A DNA stretch of 33,718 nt from JACOMS01 sp964352785 (GTDB lineage Bacteria; Pseudomonadota; Alphaproteobacteria; Caulobacterales; Maricaulaceae). The notes under the pieces were generated by a model. The model searched no databases and was not told the DNA's origin. It saw nothing but the letters and a program-made list of their open reading frames with translations. Shown here piece after piece: positions 1 to 7,795 of the stretch; positions within the stretch are counted from its first letter, which is position 1; each line of letters opens with the position of its first letter. A program made the translations under genes and the position numbers. The stretch spans positions 1-33,718 of the forward strand of contig CAYGTI010000028.1 in the NCBI GenBank assembly GCA_964352785.1. The letters are read 5' to 3'.

Positions 1-240
1 AAAGTCTCTCTTAGCCCAGACATAAATCTGTGCCATATGCGCTGACGTTAGACAAGTAGTGTCATCATTTGGTCTACCGTGAACATCTATACCATGTTGA
101 GTGGAACCTTTGCGGCCATAGCGTTCAAATGTCGTGCTTTTGAAAATATGATTGGCGATATCTACCAAAGCGATCTCAAAGTCTTGATCGTTGACTGGCG
201 GCTGTATGTGTTTGGCGGAAATCGCTGAACTTGAAATCAT
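1..240 (-). CDS. N-terminal part of possible PD-(D/E)xK nuclease-domain protein (runs off left edge)
   Basis: An open frame of 80 codons starts with ATG at 240 (minus strand) and is still open at base 1, so the C-terminal part lies outside the window. The frame stays open upstream to a TAG at 319-321, but 240 is the only ATG and its ribosome site is weak. Residues 40-55 read RYGRKGSTQHGIDVHG, which resembles the conserved core of Mrr-like restriction-endonuclease domains found at the N-terminus of many defence-type multidomain proteins (G-x-x-G-x-x-Q-x-G-x-D). In that reading E22 would be the helix acid, D52 the metal-binding Asp and K77 (in VWAK) the catalytic Lys. The usual Q or E two residues before the Lys is W75 here, which is odd. 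The nuclease assignment is motif-level inference; what follows the domain is unknown. Confidence 0.5.
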   Translation of the reverse strand, partial: MISSSAISAKHIQPPVNDQDFEIALVDIANHIFKSTTFERYGRKGSTQHGIDVHGRPNDDTTCLTSAHMAQIYVWAKRDF

Positions 241-716
241 GCTTGATAATTGGTTATTCGCCCCTGAATTGTAAAGGGAATAAGCAGGAGCATTGGTTAA
301 TTCCCTCAGATTAATTATCTACTATCAAGTAACTTAAACTATCCCTTTATCCACCAAAGATTATCACGCTTCTTCAAACATCTCGACTTGGATTATGAGC
401 GGCCTATTTTTGGCATTTAGCCGTTCGAGGGATGTCAGCTTTGGAGATTAATTTACCCTCATAAAAAACTATGATTTGGCGGAGTATGTATTTTCACTAT
501 GCCTGCTCTGGAACTGAGCGGTGAATATGGCCTGCTAGTTTACGCGCGTTGCTTGCTTCTGAAGTCTTATTGATACCGCCTTCGCTCACCTACCCCCGTA
601 AACCTTTCGGCGAGCCGAGTGCTATATGCGAGGTTATGCATTTTGTGAGGATACCGCCAAGCATATGTGTGATCGTTTGTGCGCGCTAGTAACCTCTAAT
701 TTAATCACAAAGACAT
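241..716. other. Intergenic stretch between edge gene and sdh terminator
   Basis: I see no convincing complete gene in these 476 bases. It is AT-richer than the flanking sdh operon. On the minus strand 339-392 an 18-codon open stretch reads SKSRCLKKRDNLWWIKG and then stops. This resembles the first residues of tyrosine-type phage integrases (basic residues, then WW and a K/R-G), but it is too short to call a gene and has no start codon of its own. No trace of sdhB, the expected next gene of the sdh operon, was recognised by its cysteine motifs. Confidence 0.4.
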
Positions 717-741
717 AAAAAAGCCCGCCGGAAAGCGGGCC
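717..741 (-). terminator. Intrinsic terminator of the sdhCDA operon
   Basis: On the minus strand a six-base-pair GC stem (GCCCGC, 735-740, with GCGGGC, 723-728, around a TTTCCG loop) is followed by six T (717-722). It lies 23 bases after the sdhA stop codon, so transcription should end right after sdhA. Confidence 0.88.
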
Positions 742-764
742 TTTGTCGCGATGTTAAACCAGTA

Positions 765-2552
765 TTAATATACCCGCTTCTTGGGCTTAATGTACTCAAT
801 ATCATCTGTCATCGTGTAGTCATGGACGGGGCGGTAGTCGATTTTAACTTTGCCTGTACCCATGTCGCACCATGCGAGCGTATGTTTCATCCATGTTTTA
901 TCATCGCGCTCGGCATAGTCCTCGTGGGCGTGTGCGCCGCGGGATTCTTTGCGGTTGGCCGCGCTGTTGATGGTCACCATGGCATTGAGCATGAGGTTTT
1001 CAAGCTCGAGTGTTTCCATCAGATCGGTGTTCCACGTCATGGTGCGGTCAGAGACTGAAATGTCGCCCATGGATTTGAAGATGTTATCGACCTTGGTCAC
1101 ACCCTCGGACAGGCTGTCTTCGGTACGGAACACGGCGCAATGCTCTTGCATGGCGCGCTGCATGTTCAGGCGGATGTCCGCCGTCTTTGTGCTGCCGTCT
1201 GCGTTTTTGTATTTCTCAAGACGGGCAATAGCCGCATCACCCGCATGTTTAGGCAGGGCAGGTTGTTTCGCGCCCGCTTTGACGGTTTCGCCGAGGCGCA
1301 GGCCCGCCGCGCGGCCAAAGACCACAAGATCAATGAGCGAGTTGGAGCCGAGGCGGTTGGCCCCGTGAACCGACACGCACGCCGCTTCGCCGACAGCCAT
1401 AAGACCGGGCACAACCGCATCGGGGTTTTTACCCTTTTTAGTCAGAACTTCGCCGTGATAATTGGTTTGAATGCCGCCCATATTATAATGGCAGGTTGGC
1501 AGAACCGGGATAGGTTCTTTGGTGACGTCAACGCCCGCAAAGACTTTGGCGGTCTCGGAAATCCCCGGGAGGCGCTCAGCAAGAATGGCCGGATCAAGGT
1601 GATCCAGATGCAGGAAGATATGGTCTTTGTTGGGGCCAACGCCCCGGCCTTCGCGTATCTCAATGGTCATCGCGCGGGAGACGACATCGCGGGAGGCGAG
1701 ATCTTTGGCGGAGGGCGCGTAGCGCTCCATGAACCGCTCGCCCTCCGAGTTGGTCAGATAACCGCCTTCACCGCGTGAGCCTTCGGTGATCAGGCAGCCC
1801 GCGCCGTAAATACCGGTCGGGTGAAACTGTATGAACTCCATGTCTTGCACCGGGAGCCCGGCGCGCAGCACCATGGCGTTCCCGTCGCCCGTACAGGTAT
1901 GCGCAGACGTGGCCGAGAAGAACACACGGCCATAGCCGCCCGTCGCCAGCACAACAGATTGCGCGCGGAAACGGTGTAGGGTGCCGTCATCCAGCTTCCA
2001 TGCTGTCAAGCCGCGGCAGACGCCGTCATCATCCATAATCAAGTCGAGCGCGAAATATTCAATAAAGAATTCCGCGTCGTGGCGTAGGGATTGTCCGTAA
2101 AGCGTGTGCAGCATGGCGTGGCCTGTGCGGTCAGCGGCGGCGCAGGTGCGCTGCGCTTCGGGGCCTTCGCCCATATTTTGCATCATACCGCCAAAAGGCC
2201 GCTGGTAAATCTTACCGTCTTCGGTGCGCGAGAACGGCATGCCCCAATGCTCTAACTCGTAAACCGCTTTGGGTGCTTCTTTGCAGAGATATTCAATCGA
2301 GTCTTGGTCGCCCAGCCAGTCAGAGCCTTTGACCGTGTCATACATGTGCCACTTCCAGTCATCCGGGCTCATATTGCCGAGGGATGCGGCAATCCCGCCT
2401 TGGGCCGCGACGGTATGGGAGCGCGTCGGGAAGACTTTAGTCACGCAGGCTGTTTTCAGGCCGGCTTGCGCGGCGCCGAGGGTGGCACGAAGGCCGGAGC
2501 CGCCCGCGCCTACAACAACAACGTCGAAGGTATGATCAATCCATTTTGTCAT
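765..2552 (-). CDS. sdhA: Succinate dehydrogenase flavoprotein subunit
   Basis: SdhA carries covalently bound FAD and oxidises succinate to fumarate on the cytoplasmic side of complex II, linking the TCA cycle to the quinone pool. At 595 aa it has normal family length. GAGGSG (residues 15-20) is the Rossmann dinucleotide motif. FPTRSHTVAAQGG (41-53) holds His46, the expected site of the 8-alpha-histidyl-FAD bond. The FHPTGIYGAGCLITEGSRGE stretch and the RYAPSAKDLASRD stretch are the typical active-site regions, and HYNMGGI is present in the C-terminal half. The ATG at 2552 is preceded by AGGAT at suitable spacing. It is the third gene of a sdhC-sdhD-sdhA operon, three bases after sdhD. A terminator follows directly, and sdhB, usually next, is absent. 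Confidence 0.98.
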   Translation of the reverse strand: MTKWIDHTFDVVVVGAGGSGLRATLGAAQAGLKTACVTKVFPTRSHTVAAQGGIAASLGNMSPDDWKWHMYDTVKGSDWLGDQDSIEYLCKEAPKAVYELEHWGMPFSRTEDGKIYQRPFGGMMQNMGEGPEAQRTCAAADRTGHAMLHTLYGQSLRHDAEFFIEYFALDLIMDDDGVCRGLTAWKLDDGTLHRFRAQSVVLATGGYGRVFFSATSAHTCTGDGNAMVLRAGLPVQDMEFIQFHPTGIYGAGCLITEGSRGEGGYLTNSEGERFMERYAPSAKDLASRDVVSRAMTIEIREGRGVGPNKDHIFLHLDHLDPAILAERLPGISETAKVFAGVDVTKEPIPVLPTCHYNMGGIQTNYHGEVLTKKGKNPDAVVPGLMAVGEAACVSVHGANRLGSNSLIDLVVFGRAAGLRLGETVKAGAKQPALPKHAGDAAIARLEKYKNADGSTKTADIRLNMQRAMQEHCAVFRTEDSLSEGVTKVDNIFKSMGDISVSDRTMTWNTDLMETLELENLMLNAMVTINSAANRKESRGAHAHEDYAERDDKTWMKHTLAWCDMGTGKVKIDYRPVHDYTMTDDIEYIKPKKRVY

Positions 2553-2555
2553 AAT

Positions 2556-2906
2556 TTATCCTAGAAAGGCGAGTATGGCGATCGCATAGGCCATCACTAA
2601 CCATACGATAAAAGCGGCAAAACGGTTTGCAAAAAGGCTAAAGGACTTTAGACCGCCGTCAAAGTAATCCATGATGACTTCGTCAAACTCTAATTTGCAG
2701 TACCAGATCGCGGCTGTGAAAAAAGCGGCAAAACCAAGGCCGCCAACGGGACTGGAGAGCCAGCCTATAAATCCTGCAGCGGGCGCGTCGGCGCTGCCGT
2801 CCATAATCGCGCAGACCGCGCAGCAAATCGCAAACGGAAGCCCGATAATCATTCCCCAGCCGACAAGGCCGTGAAGTTTATGATGTTGTGTTGCGTGAGA
2901 GGCCAT
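2556..2906 (-). CDS. sdhD: Succinate dehydrogenase membrane anchor subunit
   Basis: This 116-aa protein has three hydrophobic segments (about residues 14-34, 45-69 and 91-115) and the SdhD signature DY (Asp80-Tyr81), the quinone-site Tyr of the family. It anchors SdhA/B and, with SdhC, forms the quinone site and normally a heme b pocket. Twelve residues before Tyr81, where Escherichia coli SdhD has the heme ligand His71 (and Tyr83), this protein has Tyr69 (codon 2700-2702) in WYCKLEF. The stretch LEFDEVIMDYFD also differs from the usual alphaproteobacterial RLGLQVVIEDYVH pattern. The start overlaps the sdhC stop as TAATG. Identity rests on operon position plus topology and the DY motif. Confidence 0.92.
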   Translation of the reverse strand: MASHATQHHKLHGLVGWGMIIGLPFAICCAVCAIMDGSADAPAAGFIGWLSSPVGGLGFAAFFTAAIWYCKLEFDEVIMDYFDGGLKSFSLFANRFAAFIVWLVMAYAIAILAFLG

Positions 2907-3295
2907 TAGATAACTCCTGCCGCTATGAGCGTGATGAGGCTGGCTGCGATCAGCGCGAGCGCAATCATGACATAAGAGAGTGTGTTGTTCTTATCCGGGT
3001 CCATCATTAGGCCGCGATCCCAGATCGCATGACGCAATTGCGCCAGCGCCATAAAAATAAAGGCGAACAAAAAGATAAACAAACCGATTGCGCCTAGCGG
3101 GCTAAAGATAAGCCCCTGGAGCGGGAGCGTCCCTGTGAGGGCAAGCATCAAAACGCCCAGCCCGACCTTGATCAAACCAACGTAACAAATGATGGCGCAA
3201 GCCCGGTGCAGGATCGATGACAGCATCGCCGGATGCCAACGCCATATCTGCAAGTGGGGCGCCATAGGGCGCTTATCGTTCCACTGTCCAGCCAT
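2906..3295 (-). CDS. sdhC: Succinate dehydrogenase cytochrome b556 subunit
   Basis: This 129-aa protein has three membrane segments. MAGQWNDKRPMAPHLQIW matches the family N-terminus. SSILHR (about 46-51) contains the quinone-site Ser and Arg of SdhC (S27/R31 in E. coli numbering). The QLRHAIWDRG motif contains the heme-ligand His equivalent to E. coli His84. It is the first gene of the operon, with a clear AAAGGG ribosome site upstream of ATG 3295. The operon promoter should lie between 3296 and 3414, shared divergently with a decayed glycosyltransferase; I could not fix it. Confidence 0.96.
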   Translation of the reverse strand: MAGQWNDKRPMAPHLQIWRWHPAMLSSILHRACAIICYVGLIKVGLGVLMLALTGTLPLQGLIFSPLGAIGLFIFLFAFIFMALAQLRHAIWDRGLMMDPDKNNTLSYVMIALALIAASLITLIAAGVI

Positions 3296-3414
3296 AAATT
3301 ATCCCTTTCAAATCCTGCAATAACCTAAATCGCCATAGCCGCGTGTCAATGCCGCAAAATATTTAATCCTTCCACAGTTATTGACCGCGCTAAGTAAGTC
3401 TGGGACAGGGGGTT

Positions 3415-4846
3415 ATGCAAGACAAAGCCTCTAAACCGCTCAATTTGACGCACTTTGCCTGCGCCACGGCGGTTCCGATTCTTGTGATGCCAGCGGCGAT
3501 GATGTTCAAGCCAATATGGCGCGACGAATATTGGAGCCTGTATTTCGCCTATGTGTCCTGACAGTCGAGTAGATTTTAACGGGGCGTTTGCGAGATGAGG
3601 TTCATCCGCCGCTTTATTACGGAATTTTGAAAATTTGGATCAGCGTTGTCCCAACGCACTTTGGAGCTCGAACGTTGTCGCTGGTTTTGCTGGCGGTAAC
3701 GGTCTTGGGTCTGCGGCGGCTCACACAGCCGCAAGACCGCCGGGCGCTTTATCTGTTTTTGATGATTTGCGCGGGTTCCTATTGGATCATCTATTTTACC
3801 ACAGAAATTCGCCAATATATCCAGATGTTTTGCTTAGTTGCGCTGTCCATATTTATTCTGAGGCGCATTTTGCAGTCCCCTGCAGTGTCTTGGCAATTGG
3901 CGCTTGTGTGGATTGCCAACGGCGCGGCTTTGGGGTGACGCACTATTTCGCCACGCTTTGGTTTTGCACTCTTAGCCTGATCGCCGGCCTGGCAGCGCTC
4001 AAAGAGGGTAAGCCTTCACGGTTCGTGTTTTTCACAGCCGCAAGCCTTGCTGCTGTGATCCCTGTCATTACTTGGCTCTACTATAGTTTACCGTATCTTG
4101 ATTTGAACGATGAGAAGGCCGTGCAGCCTTTTATGGATAAGCTGAGCTATGGATCCAACCAATATTTTCGGGGGCTGTTGATTAAATTATTTATGTCTAA
4201 TCCCATTGTCACTGTGATTGGTTTTGGCGCTCTTATCGCGGCCGTACGGGGTAAAGGCGGCAAGGACAGCGTGAATGCTATTTTGATATGGACGGTGATC
4301 GTGGTTACTGTTTTGTCTTTTGCCGTTCACGTCTCTTATCTGACATGGATTAAGGAGCGTGGTTTTATTGTTATTATACCAACTTTTTTGTTCATATTTG
4401 CTGGGGCACTCGACCAGCGGCTGGACCATTCATGGGCCAAATTCGTACCGCTTGCGGCGGTGATTATGCCGTTTGTGCTTATGGGAGAATATTTCAAAGA
4501 CCGCGAAAAAATAGGCCCCTTGCAAGAGACCCTTCTACCCCATGTTCAGGCTTGCACGGGTCAGCTTGTACTGGTGCATTACCGTCCGTCTCAACATGAA
4601 GCGCTCTACGCCTATGTGACCCGTGAAATTTTAAAGTTTAAAAAAAATGGTCAAATTTTTGCTCCAAATCTAATTGATGTAAGAACCGTCTCGGCTCCGC
4701 CCAAGACTCAATGCCCGATAAAAGCCGCTATATTTTTGCTAAGGCGCAATGACGACGGAGCAAAAGCACAGGCGATAACGCAGTTCGAAACGGCAGGGGG
4801 TCAAGATCGATGGCTTGAAAGAAATGTCATTTGGAAAAGGCCGTAA
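3415..4846 (+). pseudogene. GT-C fold glycosyltransferase (PMT/GT39-like), broken by three frameshifts
   Basis: The coding signal continues across three reading frames. Part 1 (ATG 3415 to about 3558) encodes a first membrane helix and the WRDEYWSLYFAYVS loop with the Asp-Glu typical of GT-C mannosyltransferases. The frame must shift near 3558 to read DSRVDFNGAF, again near 3590-3594 to read RDEVHPPLYYGILKIW (the second conserved DE-x-HPP loop), and a third time at the GGGG run near 3932 to read THYFATLWF through to the stop at 4844-4846. The last change fits loss of one G; the first two fit gain of one base each. An intact product would be about 475 aa with many membrane helices and a C-terminal soluble tail. 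It would transfer a sugar from a polyprenyl-phosphate donor on the outer face of the inner membrane. The acceptor is unknown. Flanking genes are intact, so decay is more likely than poor sequence. Confidence 0.85.
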
Positions 4847-4952
4847 CATCATTTGGATAGAACAATAAAATAGCGCTTTACCATAGAGATGTGATAGCCT
4901 CTTGGCGAGACCCGCTTACCTCTATATGACACAGAAAACACAGGATATTGCC

Positions 4953-6815
4953 ATGATACGCCGCTTGTTACTCTCTTCTGCATTCACTTCTGCATTTATT
5001 GGGGCCGTTTTTATCGGGGCCGCTCAGGTACCCGGTTTTGCGCAAACGAGCTCTGCGTCTGACCCTGCTGGATTTTGCCCGGACGGCGCAATTGTTATTG
5101 TCGACGGCGTTCAGGAATGCCGCGAGCTTGATAGCTTGACCAAGCTGATCGCTGACATTGAAGCGGCGGATTTAAACGCTGACCCCTACACGGCTGGCAG
5201 CGACGGGAACCGCGAGTCTCTTCGCCGTCTGCCCGATGTCAGTCTGGAGGCGGATCAAGCCTTTGCGCAAATGATGCAAGGATTTGCGGCGCGGCATGCG
5301 GCCCTCAAGACAGTTCCAAGATCTCAAGCCGAAAAACTAAACTTTGACTTGCTGGGGTTTGTGATCGCGCAGCGTCTGCGCACCGCGCCGTTTGATCAGT
5401 CGCGTTTGCCATTTACCAATGATAGCGGATTTTTTAACGAGCTGTCTTATGTGGCGCGTCAAACCAGTTTTGAAACTATCGATGATTATGAGGCTTACGC
5501 CGCGCGTCTGTCTGCTTTGCCGCGTTATTTCGGGCAGCATAAGACCAATTTGCGCCGGGGTGTTGAGACAGGCTATACGGCGTCAGCCGAGATTATGCCG
5601 GGCATTATTGAAACTGTTGAAGGGTTAGCGACTGCAAGCGCAGAGTTTCATCCGTTTTTTGCGCCGTTCAAGACTTATCCCGACAATTTTTCAGACGGTG
5701 ATAAAACCCGCCTCAAAAGCCTCGGACGTGCGGCGATGAAAAACTCTGTTCTTCCGGCCTACCGCGATCTCCATCTTTTCCTCAAAGATGAATATGGGCC
5801 AGAGGCACGCAGTCGCGTCGGCATTGGAACCACACCCGAAGGCCGCGCCCATTATACGGCGCTCGTACGTCATTTCACGACGCTGGATTTAACGCCGGAC
5901 GAGGTGCATGATATTGGCCTGTCCGAAGTCAAACGTATCCGCAAGGAAATGGACGGGATCATCAAAGAAGTCGAATTTGAGGGAAGTTTTGCTGACTTCC
6001 TGAATTTCCTGCGCACAGATCCGCAATTTTACGCCGCGTCTGAACAGCAGCTCCTTAAAGAGGCCGCGTGGCTGGCGAAACAAGCAGACGGCAAAATGCC
6101 GGAATATTTTGGCACGCTCCCGCGCCTGTCTTACGGGGTTATCCCGGTGCCTAAGGAAATCGCGCCAAAATACACAACGGGCCGATATTGGGGCGGTAGT
6201 CCAGAGCAAGGCCGCGCGGGTAATTATGTGGTCAACACCTATGATTTGAAACAGCGCCCGCTTTATAATTTGCCCGCACTAACGCTCCACGAAGGCGTTC
6301 CGGGGCACCATCACCAGATTAGCTTGGGCCAAGAAATGCCGGATTTACCCCGGTTTCGCCGTAACCTTTACCCAAATGCGTTTGGCGAAGGGTGGGGCCT
6401 TTACGCCGAGAAGTTGGGTGTTGAAATGGGGCTTTACAAAACGCCATATGAAAATTTTGGCCGCTTGACCTATGAAATGTGGCGGGCCTGCCGCCTTGTA
6501 GTCGACACGGGTATGCATTGGAAAGGCTGGTCACGCGAGCAGGCCGAAGCGTGTTTTTTTGAAAATTCGGCGCTTGCCCCGCATAATATCCGCACTGAGG
6601 TCGAGCGCTATATAAGCTGGCCGGGACAGGCGCTCGCCTATAAAATTGGCGAGATGAAAATCATTGAGCTTCGCACGCGCGCGGAAAAGGTGCTCGGGGA
6701 TAAGTTCTCAATACGGGCCTTTCATGATGCGGTTTTGCTGGACGGGGGCGTACCGCTGGATATCCTAGAGGCAAAAATCGACAACTGGATTGCCGAGCAA
6801 AAAGAAACAGATTAA
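4953..6815 (+). CDS. Secreted DUF885 family protein (putative zinc hydrolase)
   Basis: I chose ATG 4953 rather than the upstream TTG 4902 or ATG 4926. It gives a clean signal peptide (MIRRLLLSSAF, a hydrophobic stretch, then GFAQ) and has CAGGAT about eight bases upstream. The product has 620 aa, normal for DUF885. The family hallmark HEGVPGHHHQ lies at residues 446-455, and EGWGLYAEKLG at 479-489 supplies a second conserved glutamate. This arrangement resembles gluzincin metallopeptidases, so a periplasmic zinc-dependent peptidase or hydrolase role is likely, but the substrate is unknown. It is a single gene. Its TAA overlaps the stop of convergent mmsB within the four bases TTAA. Confidence 0.92.
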   Translation: MIRRLLLSSAFTSAFIGAVFIGAAQVPGFAQTSSASDPAGFCPDGAIVIVDGVQECRELDSLTKLIADIEAADLNADPYTAGSDGNRESLRRLPDVSLEADQAFAQMMQGFAARHAALKTVPRSQAEKLNFDLLGFVIAQRLRTAPFDQSRLPFTNDSGFFNELSYVARQTSFETIDDYEAYAARLSALPRYFGQHKTNLRRGVETGYTASAEIMPGIIETVEGLATASAEFHPFFAPFKTYPDNFSDGDKTRLKSLGRAAMKNSVLPAYRDLHLFLKDEYGPEARSRVGIGTTPEGRAHYTALVRHFTTLDLTPDEVHDIGLSEVKRIRKEMDGIIKEVEFEGSFADFLNFLRTDPQFYAASEQQLLKEAAWLAKQADGKMPEYFGTLPRLSYGVIPVPKEIAPKYTTGRYWGGSPEQGRAGNYVVNTYDLKQRPLYNLPALTLHEGVPGHHHQISLGQEMPDLPRFRRNLYPNAFGEGWGLYAEKLGVEMGLYKTPYENFGRLTYEMWRACRLVVDTGMHWKGWSREQAEACFFENSALAPHNIRTEVERYISWPGQALAYKIGEMKIIELRTRAEKVLGDKFSIRAFHDAVLLDGGVPLDILEAKIDNWIAEQKETD

Positions 6816-7702
6816 AGTGATCCGTTAATCAGTTTCATGATACCGGAAAAATCCAGACCATCTTTTCCTGCCGCTTCCATCAGGGTGTAAAGCGCTTCGG
6901 ACTGCGCGCCCAACGGTGTTGCCGCATGTGCGGCTGAGGCCGCCTCTTGGGCCAGCCGCAAGTCTTTGAGCATCATGGCGGCGGCAAATCCGGGTGCGTA
7001 ATCCCGGTTTGACGGCGCGCTCTGTACCGGGCCGGGGGCCGGGCAGTAGCTGGTCATAGACCAGTTTTGACCGGACGCGGTGGACGAAATATCGAAAAAC
7101 GTCTGAGCATCAAGGCCGAGTTTTTCGGCCAAATTAAACGCCTCGCACGTGCCGATCATATGAATACCGAGCAGCATATTATTACAGATTTTAGCGGCTT
7201 GCCCGTTACCGGCATCGCCCGCATGAAACACGTTTTTTCCCATGATATTCAGTACATCTTCGGCGCGTTCAAACGCGTCTTTCGCCCCGCCGCACATAAA
7301 GGTCAATGTTCCTGCGGCCGCCCCGCCGACGCCGCCTGACACAGGCGCGTCGATCATAGCAAAACCTTTTGTGTTGGCCTCTGAAATGACACCGCGCGCC
7401 GTGGCCACATCAATGGTCGAGCAATCAATAAAAAGCGTTCCCGGGCGGGCGTGATCAAAGACGCCGCCATCGTCGCAGTAAACCATTTTAACATGCCGCC
7501 CGGCAGGCAGCATCGTGATGATAATATCGGCCTCCGAGACGGCGGCTTTGGTGTCCGGCGCGCCTGTGCATCCGGCGTTAACCGCGCGGGCCATAGCCTC
7601 TTTGGAGATATCAAGCGCGCGCACATCATGCCCGGATTTTGCCAGATTGCTCGCCATACCCATGCCCATATTCCCAAGGCCAATAAATCCGATGATGCTC
7701 AT
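6812..7702 (-). CDS. mmsB: 3-hydroxyisobutyrate dehydrogenase
   Basis: It oxidises 3-hydroxyisobutyrate to methylmalonate semialdehyde with NAD+ in valine degradation. The 296-aa product shows the N-terminal Rossmann motif GFIGLGNMGMGMA (5-17), DAPVSGGVGGAAAGTLTFMCGG for substrate binding (about 118-139), and GNGQAAKICNNM with the catalytic Lys171. I start it at ATG 7702, which has GGAG seven bases upstream; the frame is open to 7732 but those codons precede the Rossmann fold without support. Succinate-semialdehyde or tartronate reductases share the fold, but the valine-pathway neighbours (mmsA, hydrolase, acyl-CoA dehydrogenase) settle the assignment. It is on the same strand as that operon but cut off from it by a Sel1 gene. 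Confidence 0.93.
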   Translation of the reverse strand: MSIIGFIGLGNMGMGMASNLAKSGHDVRALDISKEAMARAVNAGCTGAPDTKAAVSEADIIITMLPAGRHVKMVYCDDGGVFDHARPGTLFIDCSTIDVATARGVISEANTKGFAMIDAPVSGGVGGAAAGTLTFMCGGAKDAFERAEDVLNIMGKNVFHAGDAGNGQAAKICNNMLLGIHMIGTCEAFNLAEKLGLDAQTFFDISSTASGQNWSMTSYCPAPGPVQSAPSNRDYAPGFAAAMMLKDLRLAQEAASAAHAATPLGAQSEALYTLMEAAGKDGLDFSGIMKLINGSL

Positions 7703-7795
7703 GTTTTTCTCCAGAATAATATCTCGCGGCACTCAAATTGAAGTGGTAAAGGTATGTCATGCAACGATTTGAACTTTGGTGTGGGATATGATGTC

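Noticed and set aside
1140..1778. 212-codon plus-strand open frame opposite sdhA
   Set aside because: It is the antisense shadow of the well-supported sdhA; no start site or family motif.
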